Positions 24,809 through 34,356 are shown, counted from the first letter of the stretch. The stretch is DNA of 64,000 nucleotides from Allobosea caraganae (GCF_003351345.1 NZ_QQTO01000033.1:186001-250000), one strand, 5' to 3'. Program-made: numbers and translations. Notes: generated by a model not told the origin, from the sequence alone.

Positions 24809-25972
24809 TCAGCCGGCGCGCTTCGCCAGCACGGCCCGGTAGGCCGCCAGCACGCCGTCGATCATCGCGTCGAGCGAGAAGTTCTCGCGGACATAGCTTG
24901 CGAGTTCGGCCGCCTGCGCGCGTCTCTCGCTGGCGGGCGCGGCCAGCATCGCGCGGATGGCCTCGGCCAGTACCTTCGGGTCGTTGGCCGGGATCAGCCG
25001 CCGCGCATGCTGCGGGCCGTAGATCTCCTTGATGCCGCCGACATCGGTCGAGATCAGCGGCTGCGCCGCCGCCGCCGCCTCCAGGATGACATAGGGCAAT
25101 GATTCCGCCCGCGACGGAATCACCATGATATGCGCTTTCGACAGCGCCCGGCGGATCGGCCCCGGCGGCTCGAACACGCATTGCCCGGCGATGCCACGGT
25201 CGACCGTCATCTGGCGCAGTTCCTGTTCGTCCGGGCCGGAGCCGACGATCAGGAGGCGCGGTTCGAGCTTGTCCCGTTGCCTCAGCAGCGCGAGCGCATC
25301 GATCAGCGTGTCGACGCCCTTGGCCTGGCGCAACTCGCCGAGATAGACGAGGTCGAACGCCGCCGAACCGTGGTCGATCGGCTCGAACTCGGCCTCCGAG
25401 ATGCCGTTCAGCACGATGCGGTGGTCGGTGCGCGGCTTGTGGCCGACATGCGCCTCGAAGCGCCCGGCGATGAAGGCGCTCTCGAACAGGAACATGTCGG
25501 TGGCGCGTTCGAGCAGTTTTTCGACCGACATGTAGACGCGGTGTTCGGTGCTGCCCGGCTTGTAGTTGAAGCTGCCGCCATGCGGCGTGTAGGCGGTGGC
25601 GTAGCGCCGGCCAGGCGTCAGCAGGGCCGGCAGGCGGGCATAGACGCCGCCCTTCGAGCCATGCGCGTGCACGACATCGGGATTGAGCTTCGCCCGCGTC
25701 GAGATGGCGCTGAACTGCGCCTTCGCGTCGGTCAGGCTGGGATAGCGCGACATCGGCACGCGGGTGACGCCGAGCGCCAGCTTGCCGGAAAGCTCGGCGA
25801 AGACCTCGTCGGCGCGCGTGCCGCCGGTGGTCGAGTCGCAGAAGATGCCGACCTGATGCCCGCGCTCGACCTGGCCGCGCGTGAGGTCGATCACATGGCG
25901 GAACAGCCCGCCCAGCGGGGCGCGGAAGACATGCAGGATGCGCAGCGGCCGGGCGCCGGAGCCGTCGGTCAT
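24809..25972 (-). CDS. Glycosyltransferase family 4
   Basis: A 387-residue GT-B enzyme. The acceptor domain begins LRILHVFRAPLGGLFRHVID; the donor domain has FDLVYLGELRQAKGVDTLID and the GT4 E-x7-E block PSRAESLPYVILEAAAAAQP, then LISTDVGGIKE. It would add a sugar during exopolysaccharide assembly at the cytoplasmic face of the membrane. Start at 25972 removes a 35-residue extension made of repeat DNA. It is downstream of the export lipoprotein gene on the same strand, with a family A repeat in the 157 bp between. Confidence 0.92.
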   Translation of the reverse strand: MTDGSGARPLRILHVFRAPLGGLFRHVIDLTRGQVERGHQVGIFCDSTTGGTRADEVFAELSGKLALGVTRVPMSRYPSLTDAKAQFSAISTRAKLNPDVVHAHGSKGGVYARLPALLTPGRRYATAYTPHGGSFNYKPGSTEHRVYMSVEKLLERATDMFLFESAFIAGRFEAHVGHKPRTDHRIVLNGISEAEFEPIDHGSAAFDLVYLGELRQAKGVDTLIDALALLRQRDKLEPRLLIVGSGPDEQELRQMTVDRGIAGQCVFEPPGPIRRALSKAHIMVIPSRAESLPYVILEAAAAAQPLISTDVGGIKEIYGPQHARRLIPANDPKVLAEAIRAMLAAPASERRAQAAELASYVRENFSLDAMIDGVLAAYRAVLAKRAG

Positions 25973-26006
25973 GAGCGTCTCTCGTTCAGCTATCGAGAAT
26001 TCGGAA

Positions 26007-26122
26007 CCTCGGCCCTCATCCTGAGGAGCACCCGATAGGCTGCGTCTCGAAGGATGCTTCGGTGCGCTCTGGACCATCCTTCGAGACGCCGCTTACGCGG
26101 CTCTTCAGGGTGAGGGCTGAGG
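26007..26122. repeat. Dispersed palindromic repeat, family A (copy 1)
   Basis: An inverted repeat of about 115 bp: CCTCGGCCCTCATCCTGAGG at the left, GTCTCGAAGGATGC/CATCCTTCGAGACG inner arms, and AGGGTGAGGGCTGAGG at the right. Other copies are at 42261-42372, 47066-47186 and 57901-58015. This one lies inside the probable export-lipoprotein/glycosyltransferase operon. Confidence 0.88.
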
Positions 26123-26129
26123 AAAAGGT

Positions 26130-26690
26130 TCAGAACCAGCGTTCTTTGATGACGATCGTGTCGCCCGGCTGGACCGGGTAGGTGATCGGCACTGCGCCGG
26201 TCACCGTCTGCCCGTCGATCTGGCGGGTGACCTCGGCCCAGTCGCGCTGGCCGCGCGGGGTGAAGCCGCCGGCGATCGCGACCGCGGTCTGCACGGTCAT
26301 GCCGTTCACGAAGGGGAACTGCCCGGAATTGGTGACCTCGCCGAGCACGAAGAAGGGCCGGTAGGCGTCGACTTCGACCGAGACCTTCGGCTCGCGCAGG
26401 AAGCCGCCGCGCAACCGGCCTTCGATGGCGCGTTCGAGCTGTTGGGTCGTGCGCCCCTGCGCGTCGACCGCGCCGATCAGCGGCATCGAGATGCGGCCGG
26501 TGCCGTCGACCGCATAGACGTTCGAGAGATTGTCCTGTCCGAAGACGATGATGCGCAGCTTGTCGCCGCTCGCAAGCCGATAGGGTCCCTGGGTATCCGC
26601 GATCCCGAGTTCAGGCGCGACATAGCGCGGCGCGCAGGCGCTCACCGCCAGAGCGGCGGCCAAAGCGAGAGAGGCGAGTGGTCGACTCAT
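26130..26690 (-). CDS. Polysaccharide export outer-membrane lipoprotein (Wza/BexD family)
   Basis: A 186-residue lipoprotein. The signal peptide ends in lipobox AVSAC (Cys about 20). A polysaccharide biosynthesis/export domain follows (GPYRLASGDKLRIIVFGQDN, VDGTGRISMPLIGAVDAQGR) and then a soluble ligand-binding beta-grasp region (RPFFVLGEVTNSGQFPFVNG). It is shorter than E. coli Wza (about 380 residues) and lacks the C-terminal amphipathic helix that forms the Wza pore, as is common in rhizobial homologues. It is divergent from the Wzc-like gene across a 184 bp promoter region. Confidence 0.9.
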   Translation of the reverse strand: MSRPLASLALAAALAVSACAPRYVAPELGIADTQGPYRLASGDKLRIIVFGQDNLSNVYAVDGTGRISMPLIGAVDAQGRTTQQLERAIEGRLRGGFLREPKVSVEVDAYRPFFVLGEVTNSGQFPFVNGMTVQTAVAIAGGFTPRGQRDWAEVTRQIDGQTVTGAVPITYPVQPGDTIVIKERWF

Positions 26691-26874
26691 CACGTGCGAT
26701 ACCCATGCGTAACCTAGGGTCATGGGTAGGGCGATATGGTTAACAAAGGCTGATCGCGGCCCAATCTGCGGCATTCCGGCCATTCCGCATCTTAACTCGC
26801 CACTAACCTTAATCAGCTTTCATTGACGTTGCGTCCTGTCCCGGACGCGAGAGTTTTGCGTGAATGGATGGGTC

Positions 26875-29034
26875 ATGACCGTTCGAACCGATAGCGAAGC
26901 GCGGAGTGCCGGCGAAAGCCGCGGCGACATGCTCGACCTCGGCGCGCTCTGGGCCGCCATCAAGCGCCGCAAGCTCTGGATCATCGGTCCCAGCCTCGTT
27001 GCGCTCGGCCTCTCCTTCGTCGCCGTCAACCTGGTGACGCCGCGCTATACCGGCGAGGCGCGCCTCCTGCTCGAGAACCGCGACAGCTTCTATACCCGGC
27101 CGGGTCAGCTGGCCGGCGGGGAATCGTCGAGCCAGCAATTCGACGCCGAGGGCGTGCAGAGCCAGGTCCAGGTCATCATGTCGCGCGATCTGGCCCGCGA
27201 GGCGATCAAGCGCATCGGGCTTGTCGGCAATTCCGAATTCGACTCGGGCGCCGGCGCGCTCAACGCCATCAAGAAGATCGGCGTTCTGGTCGGTCTCGGC
27301 GCCCATCCGGCCGACCGCTCGCCGGAAGAGCGCGTGCTCGAAAAATACTACGACCGGGTCCTGGTCTATCCTGTTGGCCGCTCCCGCATCGTCGCGGTCG
27401 AGTTCACCTCGCAGGACCCGGCGCTCGCCGCCAAGGGCGCCAACGAGATCGCCAGCCTCTATCTCGACATGCAGGAGGCCGCGAAGCAGGACACCGCCCG
27501 CAGCGCCTCCTCCTGGCTCTCGACGACGATCGAGCCGCTGCGCAAGCGCGTTGCCGAGGCCGAGGCCAAGGTCGAGGATTTCCGCTCGCGCAACGGCCTC
27601 CTGGTCGGAGCCAACAACACCACCATCACCTCGCAGCAGCTCGCCGACCTCTCGTCGCAGCTCTCCAACGCCCGCAGCCAGCAGGCCGAGGCGCAGGCCA
27701 AGGCCGGCCTGATCCGCGATGCGATCAAGCAGGGCCGCACCTTCGAGATTCCCGATGTCGCCAACAACGAGCTGGTGCGCCGGCTGATCGAGCAGCGCGT
27801 CAACCTGCGCGCCCAGATCGCGCTGGAATCGCGCACGCTGCTGCCGGAGCATCCGCGCATCAAGGAGCTCAGCGCCCAGCTCGCCGACCTCGAGGGCCAG
27901 ATCCGCGCCGCCGCCGAGCGCACCGTGCGCATGCTCGAGAACGAGGCGAAGATCACCGCCCAGCGCGTCGACAGCTTCACCGCCGCCCTCGACGGCCAGA
28001 AGAAGAACGTCTCCTCGGCCAATGACAGCGAGGTGCAGCTGCGCGCGCTGGAGCGCGAGGCCCGCACGCTGCGCGACCAGCTCGAGCAGTATATGGGCCG
28101 CTATCGCGAGGCGATCGCCCGCGACACCCAGAACGCGACGCCGGCCGACGCCCGCATCATCTCGCGCGCCATCGAGCCGACCGAGCCGTCCTTCCCGAAG
28201 AAGATCCCGGTCATGATCGTCTCGACGCTGGCGACCTTCCTGGTCGCGCTCGCGACGGTGGTCTCGCGCGAGCTGCTGAACGGCAATGCCGGGGCTCCCG
28301 CAACCCCGCGCGAGCCGCGCCGTGCGCCGGGCTGGGTCGGTGCCGCCGCCGGCTCCCGCTCCGCCAAGGGCGACCAGCGCCGCGAGCGCGTCGCCGGGCT
28401 CCTGACCCATGCCGGCCGCCTCGGCCAGATCACGCTCGACCTCGCCGATCCCGACCAGACCCTGGCCGACCTCGCCGAGCGCGTCGCCGAGCCGGCGCGC
28501 GGCATGGCCCCGCTCGTCGCCGTGCTCGACGGCGGCGCGTCCGGCGCCGCCACGGCGCTCGACCTCGCCAAGCTGCTGGCGCAGCGCTGCCGCTGCATCG
28601 TCGTCGACCTGAGCAGGGACGAGGATCGTACGCGTCCCGGCTTCTCGGAGCTGCTCGCCGGCGAGGTGCTGTTCTCCGACATCATCATGCGCGAGCCGGG
28701 CTCCCGCCTGCACAGCATCGGCGCCGGCCGGGCCGGGCGTGCCGCCGTCTTCGCCGCGCCCGATCTGATCGAGGTCGCACTCGATGCGCTCTGCGAGACC
28801 TATGACTGGGTGCTGGTCGTGGCCGCCTCCGGCGACGACAGCGCCGAGCTTGCCCCGCTCGTCGGTCGCGCCCAGGGCGTGCTGGTCATGGCCGGGCAGG
28901 TCGGCAACGGCCACGCGGTCGAGGCGGCCTATCGGCTCGCCGACCTGACCAAGGCGCCGGTCGCACTGGTCCTGGATGCGCCGGCCGCGCCCGTGCCGTT
29001 CTCGACCCGCGCGCCCGACGAGGCGATGGCCTAG
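26875..29034 (+). CDS. Wzz/GumC-family EPS chain-length protein with degenerate kinase-like domain
   Basis: A 719-residue inner-membrane protein. The Wzz domain begins LGALWAAIKRRKLWIIGPSL, a first helix follows, then a long periplasmic coiled coil (RKRVAEAEAKVEDFRSRNGL) and a second helix near IPVMIVSTLATFLVALATVV. The C-terminal 200 residues resemble a BY-kinase ATPase fold, but where Walker A (GxxxxGK[ST]) should be the sequence is LDGGASGAATALDLAKLL, with no Lys. There is also no Tyr-rich tail. It likely controls export or chain length without autophosphorylation. An alternative GTG start lies at 26860. Confidence 0.9.
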   Translation: MTVRTDSEARSAGESRGDMLDLGALWAAIKRRKLWIIGPSLVALGLSFVAVNLVTPRYTGEARLLLENRDSFYTRPGQLAGGESSSQQFDAEGVQSQVQVIMSRDLAREAIKRIGLVGNSEFDSGAGALNAIKKIGVLVGLGAHPADRSPEERVLEKYYDRVLVYPVGRSRIVAVEFTSQDPALAAKGANEIASLYLDMQEAAKQDTARSASSWLSTTIEPLRKRVAEAEAKVEDFRSRNGLLVGANNTTITSQQLADLSSQLSNARSQQAEAQAKAGLIRDAIKQGRTFEIPDVANNELVRRLIEQRVNLRAQIALESRTLLPEHPRIKELSAQLADLEGQIRAAAERTVRMLENEAKITAQRVDSFTAALDGQKKNVSSANDSEVQLRALEREARTLRDQLEQYMGRYREAIARDTQNATPADARIISRAIEPTEPSFPKKIPVMIVSTLATFLVALATVVSRELLNGNAGAPATPREPRRAPGWVGAAAGSRSAKGDQRRERVAGLLTHAGRLGQITLDLADPDQTLADLAERVAEPARGMAPLVAVLDGGASGAATALDLAKLLAQRCRCIVVDLSRDEDRTRPGFSELLAGEVLFSDIIMREPGSRLHSIGAGRAGRAAVFAAPDLIEVALDALCETYDWVLVVAASGDDSAELAPLVGRAQGVLVMAGQVGNGHAVEAAYRLADLTKAPVALVLDAPAAPVPFSTRAPDEAMA

Positions 29035-30269
29035 TCTTCGATGTCCGCGCGGCTGCCGCGCCGGTTGAGCCAGCCCGAAACGCGCTGCGCCAGCTTCAAG
29101 GCCAGCGGCGAGCTCTTGATCCGCCGCTTCGCCACGCGCTTGGCGCGACTGAACAGGGCGAAGGCGCGGCCCTTGGCGGTCAGCGGCAGGAAGGTGTCGA
29201 CCAGCTCGTCGCGCTCATCGCAGATCGTCGTCTTGTAGCGGGCCTCGCCGACGCCGAGATCGAAGACCGTGACGCCGGCATGGCATTTCAGCTTGATCAG
29301 GTCGACCAGCAGGATCTCGCCCGGGCTGGTCTTGGCGATCTCGCTGTCCATGTCGAACGAGGTCGCCATGCCGGAGAAGCGGCTTGCCTGCACGGCGCCG
29401 ACATAGGTCGCGACCGAGCGGCCGTCGACATCGAGCGAATAGAGTTCGAGCGGCGGCGAGACGCTCAGGCCCGGCGTCGCCGCCTGGCGCAGGAACTCGC
29501 GCACGGACGGGTCGGCGAAGGGATCGGGCACGCCCATGGCCTGGAAGCGCACGGCCTTCTGCGCCAGGAAGGCGTCGATGACGCGCTCGATCTCGCCCGG
29601 CTCCTCGGCGCGGACCAGCGTCGACTTGCCGAAGCCGGCGAAGCGGTTGCGCTTGTTCTTCAGCTTCTTGCGGGCATGCGAGCTCATCGAGCGCTTCAAG
29701 GTGCCGTCGCAATCGTCCTGGTCGAGCGCGAGCTTGTAGGCGCCGCTCGGGCTCGGCCCGGCCGCGATGAGCGCGGTCGGGTTCGGCACGCCCTGCCACT
29801 CCGTCGGCTGGTTGACGAAGATCAGCCCGTCGAGCCCGCCGAGCGCGGCGCCGACCTCGCCGAGCATGGCGCGGGCAGCGTCGGCGTCGAGCGCTGCGGC
29901 GAATTCGGGAGCGTAGAGGCCCATATGATAATTGGCGTGCTTGCCGCCGATGAACTCGGCGAAGCGGATGCCGCCCCGGCGCGTGATCGTGAGCGGCAGG
30001 ATCGCCTGCGCGGTCCCAGTCGCATCGCGCAGCACGACATGGCGGAACTCCATGCGGTGCGCGGCGCCGACTGTCGCGACGAAGGCGTTGATCCAGCCAA
30101 AGGACTGATAGGGCGTCACCAGCGCGCGCGCTTCGAGCGCGCGCCATTCCGCCTCGATCGCCGCGAGGTCGGGCGTGATCGCGATGCTGCGCCAGGGCCG
30201 CGCCGCGCCGTTCAGGCTCCGACTCTCGGCCAGAGGCAGGCCCGCAGGGCGTTCGGCGAGTGCGGACAT
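29031..30269 (-). CDS. GNAT/FemAB-type acyltransferase (CelD/BcsL family)
   Basis: A 412-residue protein of the acetyltransferase family found in cellulose and EPS loci (CelD/BcsL-like). N-terminal domain: EAEWRALEARALVTPYQSFG. C-terminal GNAT-like domain: LELYSLDVDGRSVATYVGAV, then SPGEILLVDLIKLKCHAGVT and FDLGVGEARYKT. A basic tail (RAKRVAKRRIKSS) follows. It probably acylates a sugar or peptide precursor of the polysaccharide. Convergent with the Wzc-like gene (4 bp overlap of stops). Confidence 0.85.
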   Translation of the reverse strand: MSALAERPAGLPLAESRSLNGAARPWRSIAITPDLAAIEAEWRALEARALVTPYQSFGWINAFVATVGAAHRMEFRHVVLRDATGTAQAILPLTITRRGGIRFAEFIGGKHANYHMGLYAPEFAAALDADAARAMLGEVGAALGGLDGLIFVNQPTEWQGVPNPTALIAAGPSPSGAYKLALDQDDCDGTLKRSMSSHARKKLKNKRNRFAGFGKSTLVRAEEPGEIERVIDAFLAQKAVRFQAMGVPDPFADPSVREFLRQAATPGLSVSPPLELYSLDVDGRSVATYVGAVQASRFSGMATSFDMDSEIAKTSPGEILLVDLIKLKCHAGVTVFDLGVGEARYKTTICDERDELVDTFLPLTAKGRAFALFSRAKRVAKRRIKSSPLALKLAQRVSGWLNRRGSRADIED

Positions 30270-30390
30270 GGGTGACGGATCCTTCGGCAACGCGATCGGC
30301 CTTCCTTAACCCGGCATTGTGAACAGACCTGCCAAGATCAGCGCCAGACGCCGAAGCATCGGCGGATAACGTTAAGGCATCTCCAAGCGC

Positions 30391-30403
30391 AGTGGTTACC
30401 ACT
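30391..30403. promoter_or_regulatory. Palindrome in the acyltransferase/deacetylase divergent region
   Basis: AGTGGTTACCACT, a perfect 13 bp palindrome about one central base, 56 bp before the deacetylase ATG and about 120 bp before the divergent acyltransferase gene. It looks like a repressor half-site pair (TGGT/ACCA); no regulator is assigned. Confidence 0.4.
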
Positions 30404-30458
30404 TCACGCAAGGGCATGGCTTCGCGGATACCTTGGCGGATACGCTGAAACGAGACCG

Positions 30459-31511
30459 ATGAGCCTGCGCCACCAAGCCTTCTCCGCCGCCTTCAAGGCC
30501 ATCGCGCTGACTGGCGCCGATCGCTGGGGCCGGGGCCTCGCCCAGGGGCGCGGCGTGATCCTGACGCTGCACCATGTCCGGCCCTGGCGCGCGCGCGGCT
30601 TCGCGCCGAACCGGCTGCTGGAGATCACGCCGGAATTCCTCGACCGGACGCTCGGCCTGATCCGCAGCGAGGGCTACGACATCGTCTCGCTCGACGAGGC
30701 GTTGGCGCGGCTGGCCGATCCGAAGCCCGGCCGCTTCTTCGTCGCCATCACCTCCGATGACGGCTATCGCGACAATCTCGACCATGCCTGGCCGGTGCTG
30801 GCCAAGCATGGCGCGCCCTGGACGGCCTTCGTCACGCCGGGCTTCGCCGAGCGCACGGCGAGGCTCTGGTGGCTGGAGCTGGAGGAGGCGATCCGCGCCT
30901 TGCCGCGCATCGAACTCGAATTGCCGGAGGGCCGCTTCAGCGCCCGAACCGAGAGCGATGCCGAGAAGCAGGGCGCTTTCGACACGCTCTATTGGCGCCT
31001 GCGCAAGGGGCCGGAGGAGACGCTGCTCGCGGCGGCCGCCGAACTGGCGTGGCAGGCCGGCATCGACAGCGCCGCCCTGGTCGAGCGCGAATGCCTGCCT
31101 TGGGAGACGCTGCGCTCGCTTGCCGGTGCGCTGGGCGTGACCATCGGCGCGCATACGCTGAGCCATCCGATGCTCGCGAAGCATCCGGAGGAGGTCGCGC
31201 GGCGCGAGATATTTGAGAGCAAGGCGCGGCTGGAGGCGGAGCTCGGCATTCCGATCCGGCATTTCGCCTATCCGGTCGGCGACCCCGGCTCGGCCGGGCC
31301 GCGGGAATTCGCCCTGGCGCGGGAGGCGGGCTTTGCCAGCGCCGTGACGACGCGGCCGGGGCACCTCTTCGCGGAGCACGCGGCGCACCTGCATGCGCTG
31401 CCGCGAGTTTCGCTCAATGGCTACCACCAGAGCGACGTGGCGGTGCGGGCGCTGCTGTCGGGGCTGCCGTTCCTAGCTTGGAACAGGGGTAGAAAGGTGA
31501 ATGCAGGCTAG
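30459..31511 (+). CDS. Polysaccharide deacetylase (NodB-homology domain)
   Basis: A 350-residue NodB-family protein. Motif 1 reads VAITSDDGYRDN, with Ser where most members have Phe (TFDDGY); both catalytic/metal Asp residues are kept. Motif 2 is GAHTLSHPML, supplying the two metal-binding His. Further blocks are RHFAYPVGDPGSAG and the C-terminal LPRVSLNGYH. There is no evident signal peptide, so it may act on lipid-linked precursors in the cytoplasm, as in several EPS loci. Last gene of the EPS locus. Confidence 0.88.
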   Translation: MSLRHQAFSAAFKAIALTGADRWGRGLAQGRGVILTLHHVRPWRARGFAPNRLLEITPEFLDRTLGLIRSEGYDIVSLDEALARLADPKPGRFFVAITSDDGYRDNLDHAWPVLAKHGAPWTAFVTPGFAERTARLWWLELEEAIRALPRIELELPEGRFSARTESDAEKQGAFDTLYWRLRKGPEETLLAAAAELAWQAGIDSAALVERECLPWETLRSLAGALGVTIGAHTLSHPMLAKHPEEVARREIFESKARLEAELGIPIRHFAYPVGDPGSAGPREFALAREAGFASAVTTRPGHLFAEHAAHLHALPRVSLNGYHQSDVAVRALLSGLPFLAWNRGRKVNAG

Positions 31512-31717
31512 GCCTTGTCCTTCCGCTCCATCCACTTGATCAGCGGTAGCAGCGGCAGGATCCAGGCCAGCCCGAGAGCGACATAGGCGATGCCCTGGAC
31601 GAGCTTCGACGCCTCGGTGATCCGCCCCTGCGCCAGCGCCATCGCGACCAGCGCATAGACGCAAACGAAGACCAGGATCACGACGGTGCCGATCAGCTTG
31701 CGATGGCTTTGGGTCAT
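31508..31717 (-). CDS. DUF2842 small membrane protein
   Basis: A 69-residue protein with two hydrophobic helices: KLIGTVVILVFVCVYALVAM, then QGIAYVALGLAWILPLLPLI and the end KWMERKDKA. This matches the DUF2842 family, common in alphaproteobacteria and of unknown function. Its stop overlaps the deacetylase stop by 4 bp in convergent orientation. The region between it and ctaA is 112 bp, so the two genes share a divergent promoter region. Confidence 0.85.
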   Translation of the reverse strand: MTQSHRKLIGTVVILVFVCVYALVAMALAQGRITEASKLVQGIAYVALGLAWILPLLPLIKWMERKDKA

Positions 31718-31829
31718 TTCGGCTCCGGCTGCGGCATTGCGGGCGTTGTTCGCGGGTTTCAGCGGGTCTATCTGTCACCCGCGACGGCGCTTGTGAAGCG
31801 CGATACCTGCGACCAGAGGCCTCGGTTCC

Positions 31830-32906
31830 GTGACGATCGCTCTTAATCAGCCCCTGGACGCCGCAGCGCGCAGCACCAATCACGCCGGCATCCGGCGCTG
31901 GCTCTGGATCGTAGCGGCGCTGGTCTTCGCCATGGTCGTGGTCGGCGGCGCGACGCGGCTGACCGGCTCCGGCCTCTCGATCACCGAATGGAAGCCGATC
32001 ACCGGCGCTCTGCCGCCGCTCGGCGACGCCGCCTGGGCGGCCGAGTTCGAAAAATACCGCCTGAGCCCGCAATATCAGCTCCTCAACACCGGCATGGAGC
32101 TGTCCGAGTTCAAGTTCATCTACTGGTGGGAATGGGGCCATCGCCAGCTCGGCCGCTTTATCGGGCTGGTCTATCTCGCCGGCTTCCTGGTCGTGGCGCT
32201 GCGCCGGCTGCTGCCCTGGCGCCAGAGCGCCGTGCTCTTCGGCATGGGCCTGCTGCTTGGCCTGCAAGGTGCGATTGGCTGGATCATGGTTGCGTCTGGC
32301 CTCGAGCCCGGCATGATCGCCGTCGCGCCGGTCAAGCTCACCCTGCACCTCAGCTTCGCCGGCCTGTTCTTCGCCTCGGTCGTGGCCTTTGCCACCTGGC
32401 TGACGCCGCCGCGCCGGATCGAGGAGGCGCGGGGGCGTGGCTTTGCCTTGCTGCTGCTGGCGCTGGTCTTCGTTCAGGTCGCGCTCGGCGGCCTCGTCGC
32501 CGGCTCCAAGGCCGGCTTCACCTTCAACACCTGGCCGCTGATGGACGGTGCGCTGGTGCCCTCAGGCTCGACCCTGTTCGCGCAACCCTCCTTCTGGGAG
32601 AATTTTGTCGACAACGTCGCACTGGTGCAGTTCAACCACCGGCTCGGAGCCTATCTGCTGCTGGCGGCCGCGCTCTGGCACGCCTTCACGATGCGCAGCG
32701 CCACGCCGGGCTCAGGGATGGCCAAGCGCGCCACCGCGATTGCCGGCTTGACGCTGACGCAGGCGGCGCTCGGCATCGTCACGCTGCTGCTGGTCGTGCC
32801 GCTCTGGGCCGGGCTGGCGCACCAGGCGCTCGCCTTCATGGTGCTGGCGATGGCCGTGGTGCATGTGACGCGCTCGACGGTGACGGCGCATCCCACGGGG
32901 GTCTGA
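31830..32906 (+). CDS. ctaA: Heme A synthase (CtaA)
   Basis: A 358-residue, eight-helix membrane enzyme that converts heme O to heme A for cytochrome c oxidase. Heme-binding histidines are visible in WWEWGHRQLGR, VKLTLHLSFAG, VQFNHRLGAY and GLAHQALAF, and the family block VVVGGATRLTGSGLSITEWK is intact. The start is GTG 31830. It is a single gene here, separate from the oxidase operon. A family C repeat follows 14 bp after the stop, with no separate terminator. Confidence 0.94.
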   Translation: MTIALNQPLDAAARSTNHAGIRRWLWIVAALVFAMVVVGGATRLTGSGLSITEWKPITGALPPLGDAAWAAEFEKYRLSPQYQLLNTGMELSEFKFIYWWEWGHRQLGRFIGLVYLAGFLVVALRRLLPWRQSAVLFGMGLLLGLQGAIGWIMVASGLEPGMIAVAPVKLTLHLSFAGLFFASVVAFATWLTPPRRIEEARGRGFALLLLALVFVQVALGGLVAGSKAGFTFNTWPLMDGALVPSGSTLFAQPSFWENFVDNVALVQFNHRLGAYLLLAAALWHAFTMRSATPGSGMAKRATAIAGLTLTQAALGIVTLLLVVPLWAGLAHQALAFMVLAMAVVHVTRSTVTAHPTGV

Positions 32907-32920
32907 CCAACCTCAACGCG

Positions 32921-33026
32921 TCATCCCGGACGGAGCGAAGCGGAGCTCCGGGATCCATCATAGGGCGCTGCGGAGCCTTACGATGGATCCCGGATCTGCG
33001 CGGCTTCGCCGCTTGTCCGGGATGAC
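32921..33026. repeat. Palindromic intergenic repeat, family C
   Basis: An inverted repeat with TCATCCCGGACGGAGCGAAG at the left and GCTTGTCCGGGATGA at the right, and inner arms GGGATCCATCA/ATGGATCCC. It separates the convergent ctaA and metY genes, and only one copy is in the window. Similar elements are frequent in Hyphomicrobiales genomes. Confidence 0.75.
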
Positions 33027-33047
33027 GGCGGAGGGTGAAGCCGACGC

Positions 33048-34325
33048 TCAGGCCAGTGCCTGATCCAAATCGCCGATCAGGTCGGCGACGTCCTCCAGCC
33101 CGATCGAGAGCCTCACCACCTCCGGCCCGGCGCCCGACGCGGTCTTCTGCGCGTCCGAGAGCTGGCGGTGGGTGGTCGAGGCCGGGTGGATCACCAGTGA
33201 GCGCGTGTCGCCGATATTGGCGAGGTGCGAGAACAGGCCGAGCTTCGAGACGAGTTGCACGCCCGCGTCATAGCCGCCCTTGAGACCGACGGTGAAGACG
33301 GCGCCGGCGCCCTTCGGCGAATAGCGCTTGGCGAGATCGTGGTACTTGTCGCCGGCGAGGCCGGGATAGCTGACCCAGCTCACGGCCGGATGCTTGGCGA
33401 GATGCGTCGCGACCGCGAGCGCGTTCTCGCAATGGCGCTGCATGCGCAGCGGCAGGGTCTCGATGCCGGTCAGGATCATGAAGGCGTTGAAGGGCGAGAG
33501 CGCCGGGCCCATGTCGCGCAGGCCGAGCACGCGGGTCGCGATGGCGAAGGCGAAGTTGCCGAAGGTCTCGGCCAGCACCATGCCGTTATATTCCGGCCGC
33601 GGCTTGGACAGCATCGGGTAGCGCTCGTCGCCGACCCAGTTGAACGAGCCACCATCGACGATGATGCCGCCGATCGAGTTGCCATGGCCACCGAGGAACT
33701 TGGTCGCCGAATGCACGATGATGTCGGCGCCGTGCTCGAACGGGCGGATCAGGTAGGGCGTCGCCATCGTGTTGTCGACGATTAGCGGGATGTTGTGCGC
33801 CTTGGCGATGGCCGCGATGCCGGCGATGTCGACGACGACGCCACCCGGATTGGCGATCGACTCGATGAAGATCGCCTTGGTGCGCGGGGTGACGGAGGCG
33901 GCGAAGCTCTCCAGATCGTCGGAATCGGCCCAGATCACGTTCCAGCCGAAGTTCTTGTAAGAGTGATTGAACTGGTTGATCGAGCCGCCATAGAGCTTGC
34001 GCGCCGCGACGAACTCGTCGCCCGGCTGCATCAGCGCGTGGAAGCAGAGGAACTCGGCCGCGTGGCCGGACGCGACCGCGAGCGCCGCCGTGCCGCCTTC
34101 TAACGCGGCGACGCGCTCCTCCAGCACCGCGTTGGTCGGGTTGCCGATGCGCGTGTAGATGTTGCCGAAGGCCTGCAGCCCGAACAGCGAGGCGGCATGG
34201 TCGACATCGTCGAAGACGAAAGAGGTCGTCTGGTAGATCGGCGTCGCGCGCGCGCCGGTGGCGGCATCAGGAGCGGCGCCTGCATGGATGGCGAGCGTAT
34301 GGAAACCCGGGGCGCGGTCGGTCAT
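33048..34325 (-). CDS. metY: O-acetylhomoserine sulfhydrylase (MetY)
   Basis: A 425-residue PLP enzyme of the Cys/Met metabolism family that makes homocysteine from O-acetylhomoserine and sulfide (or methionine from methanethiol). The PLP-binding Lys is in [12 protein letters not shown]. Other family blocks are [34 protein letters not shown] and the end [18 protein letters not shown]. Length 425 favours MetY over cystathionine gamma-synthase (about 390). Start at 34325 with GGAG upstream. It has its own promoter with an overlapping inverted repeat (34357-34391). Confidence 0.94.
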   Translation of the reverse strand: MTDRAPGFHTLAIHAGAAPDAATGARATPIYQTTSFVFDDVDHAASLFGLQAFGNIYTRIGNPTNAVLEERVAALEGGTAALAVASGHAAEFLCFHALMQPGDEFVAARKLYGGSINQFNHSYKNFGWNVIWADSDDLESFAASVTPRTKAIFIESIANPGGVVVDIAGIAAIAKAHNIPLIVDNTMATPYLIRPFEHGADIIVHSATKFLGGHGNSIGGIIVDGGSFNWVGDERYPMLSKPRPEYNGMVLAETFGNFAFAIATRVLGLRDMGPALSPFNAFMILTGIETLPLRMQRHCENALAVATHLAKHPAVSWVSYPGLAGDKYHDLAKRYSPKGAGAVFTVGLKGGYDAGVQLVSKLGLFSHLANIGDTRSLVIHPASTTHRQLSDAQKTASGAGPEVVRLSIGLEDVADLIGDLDQALA

Positions 34326-34356
34326 CGAAATGCTCCTGTTCAGTCTTGACGGCCAG

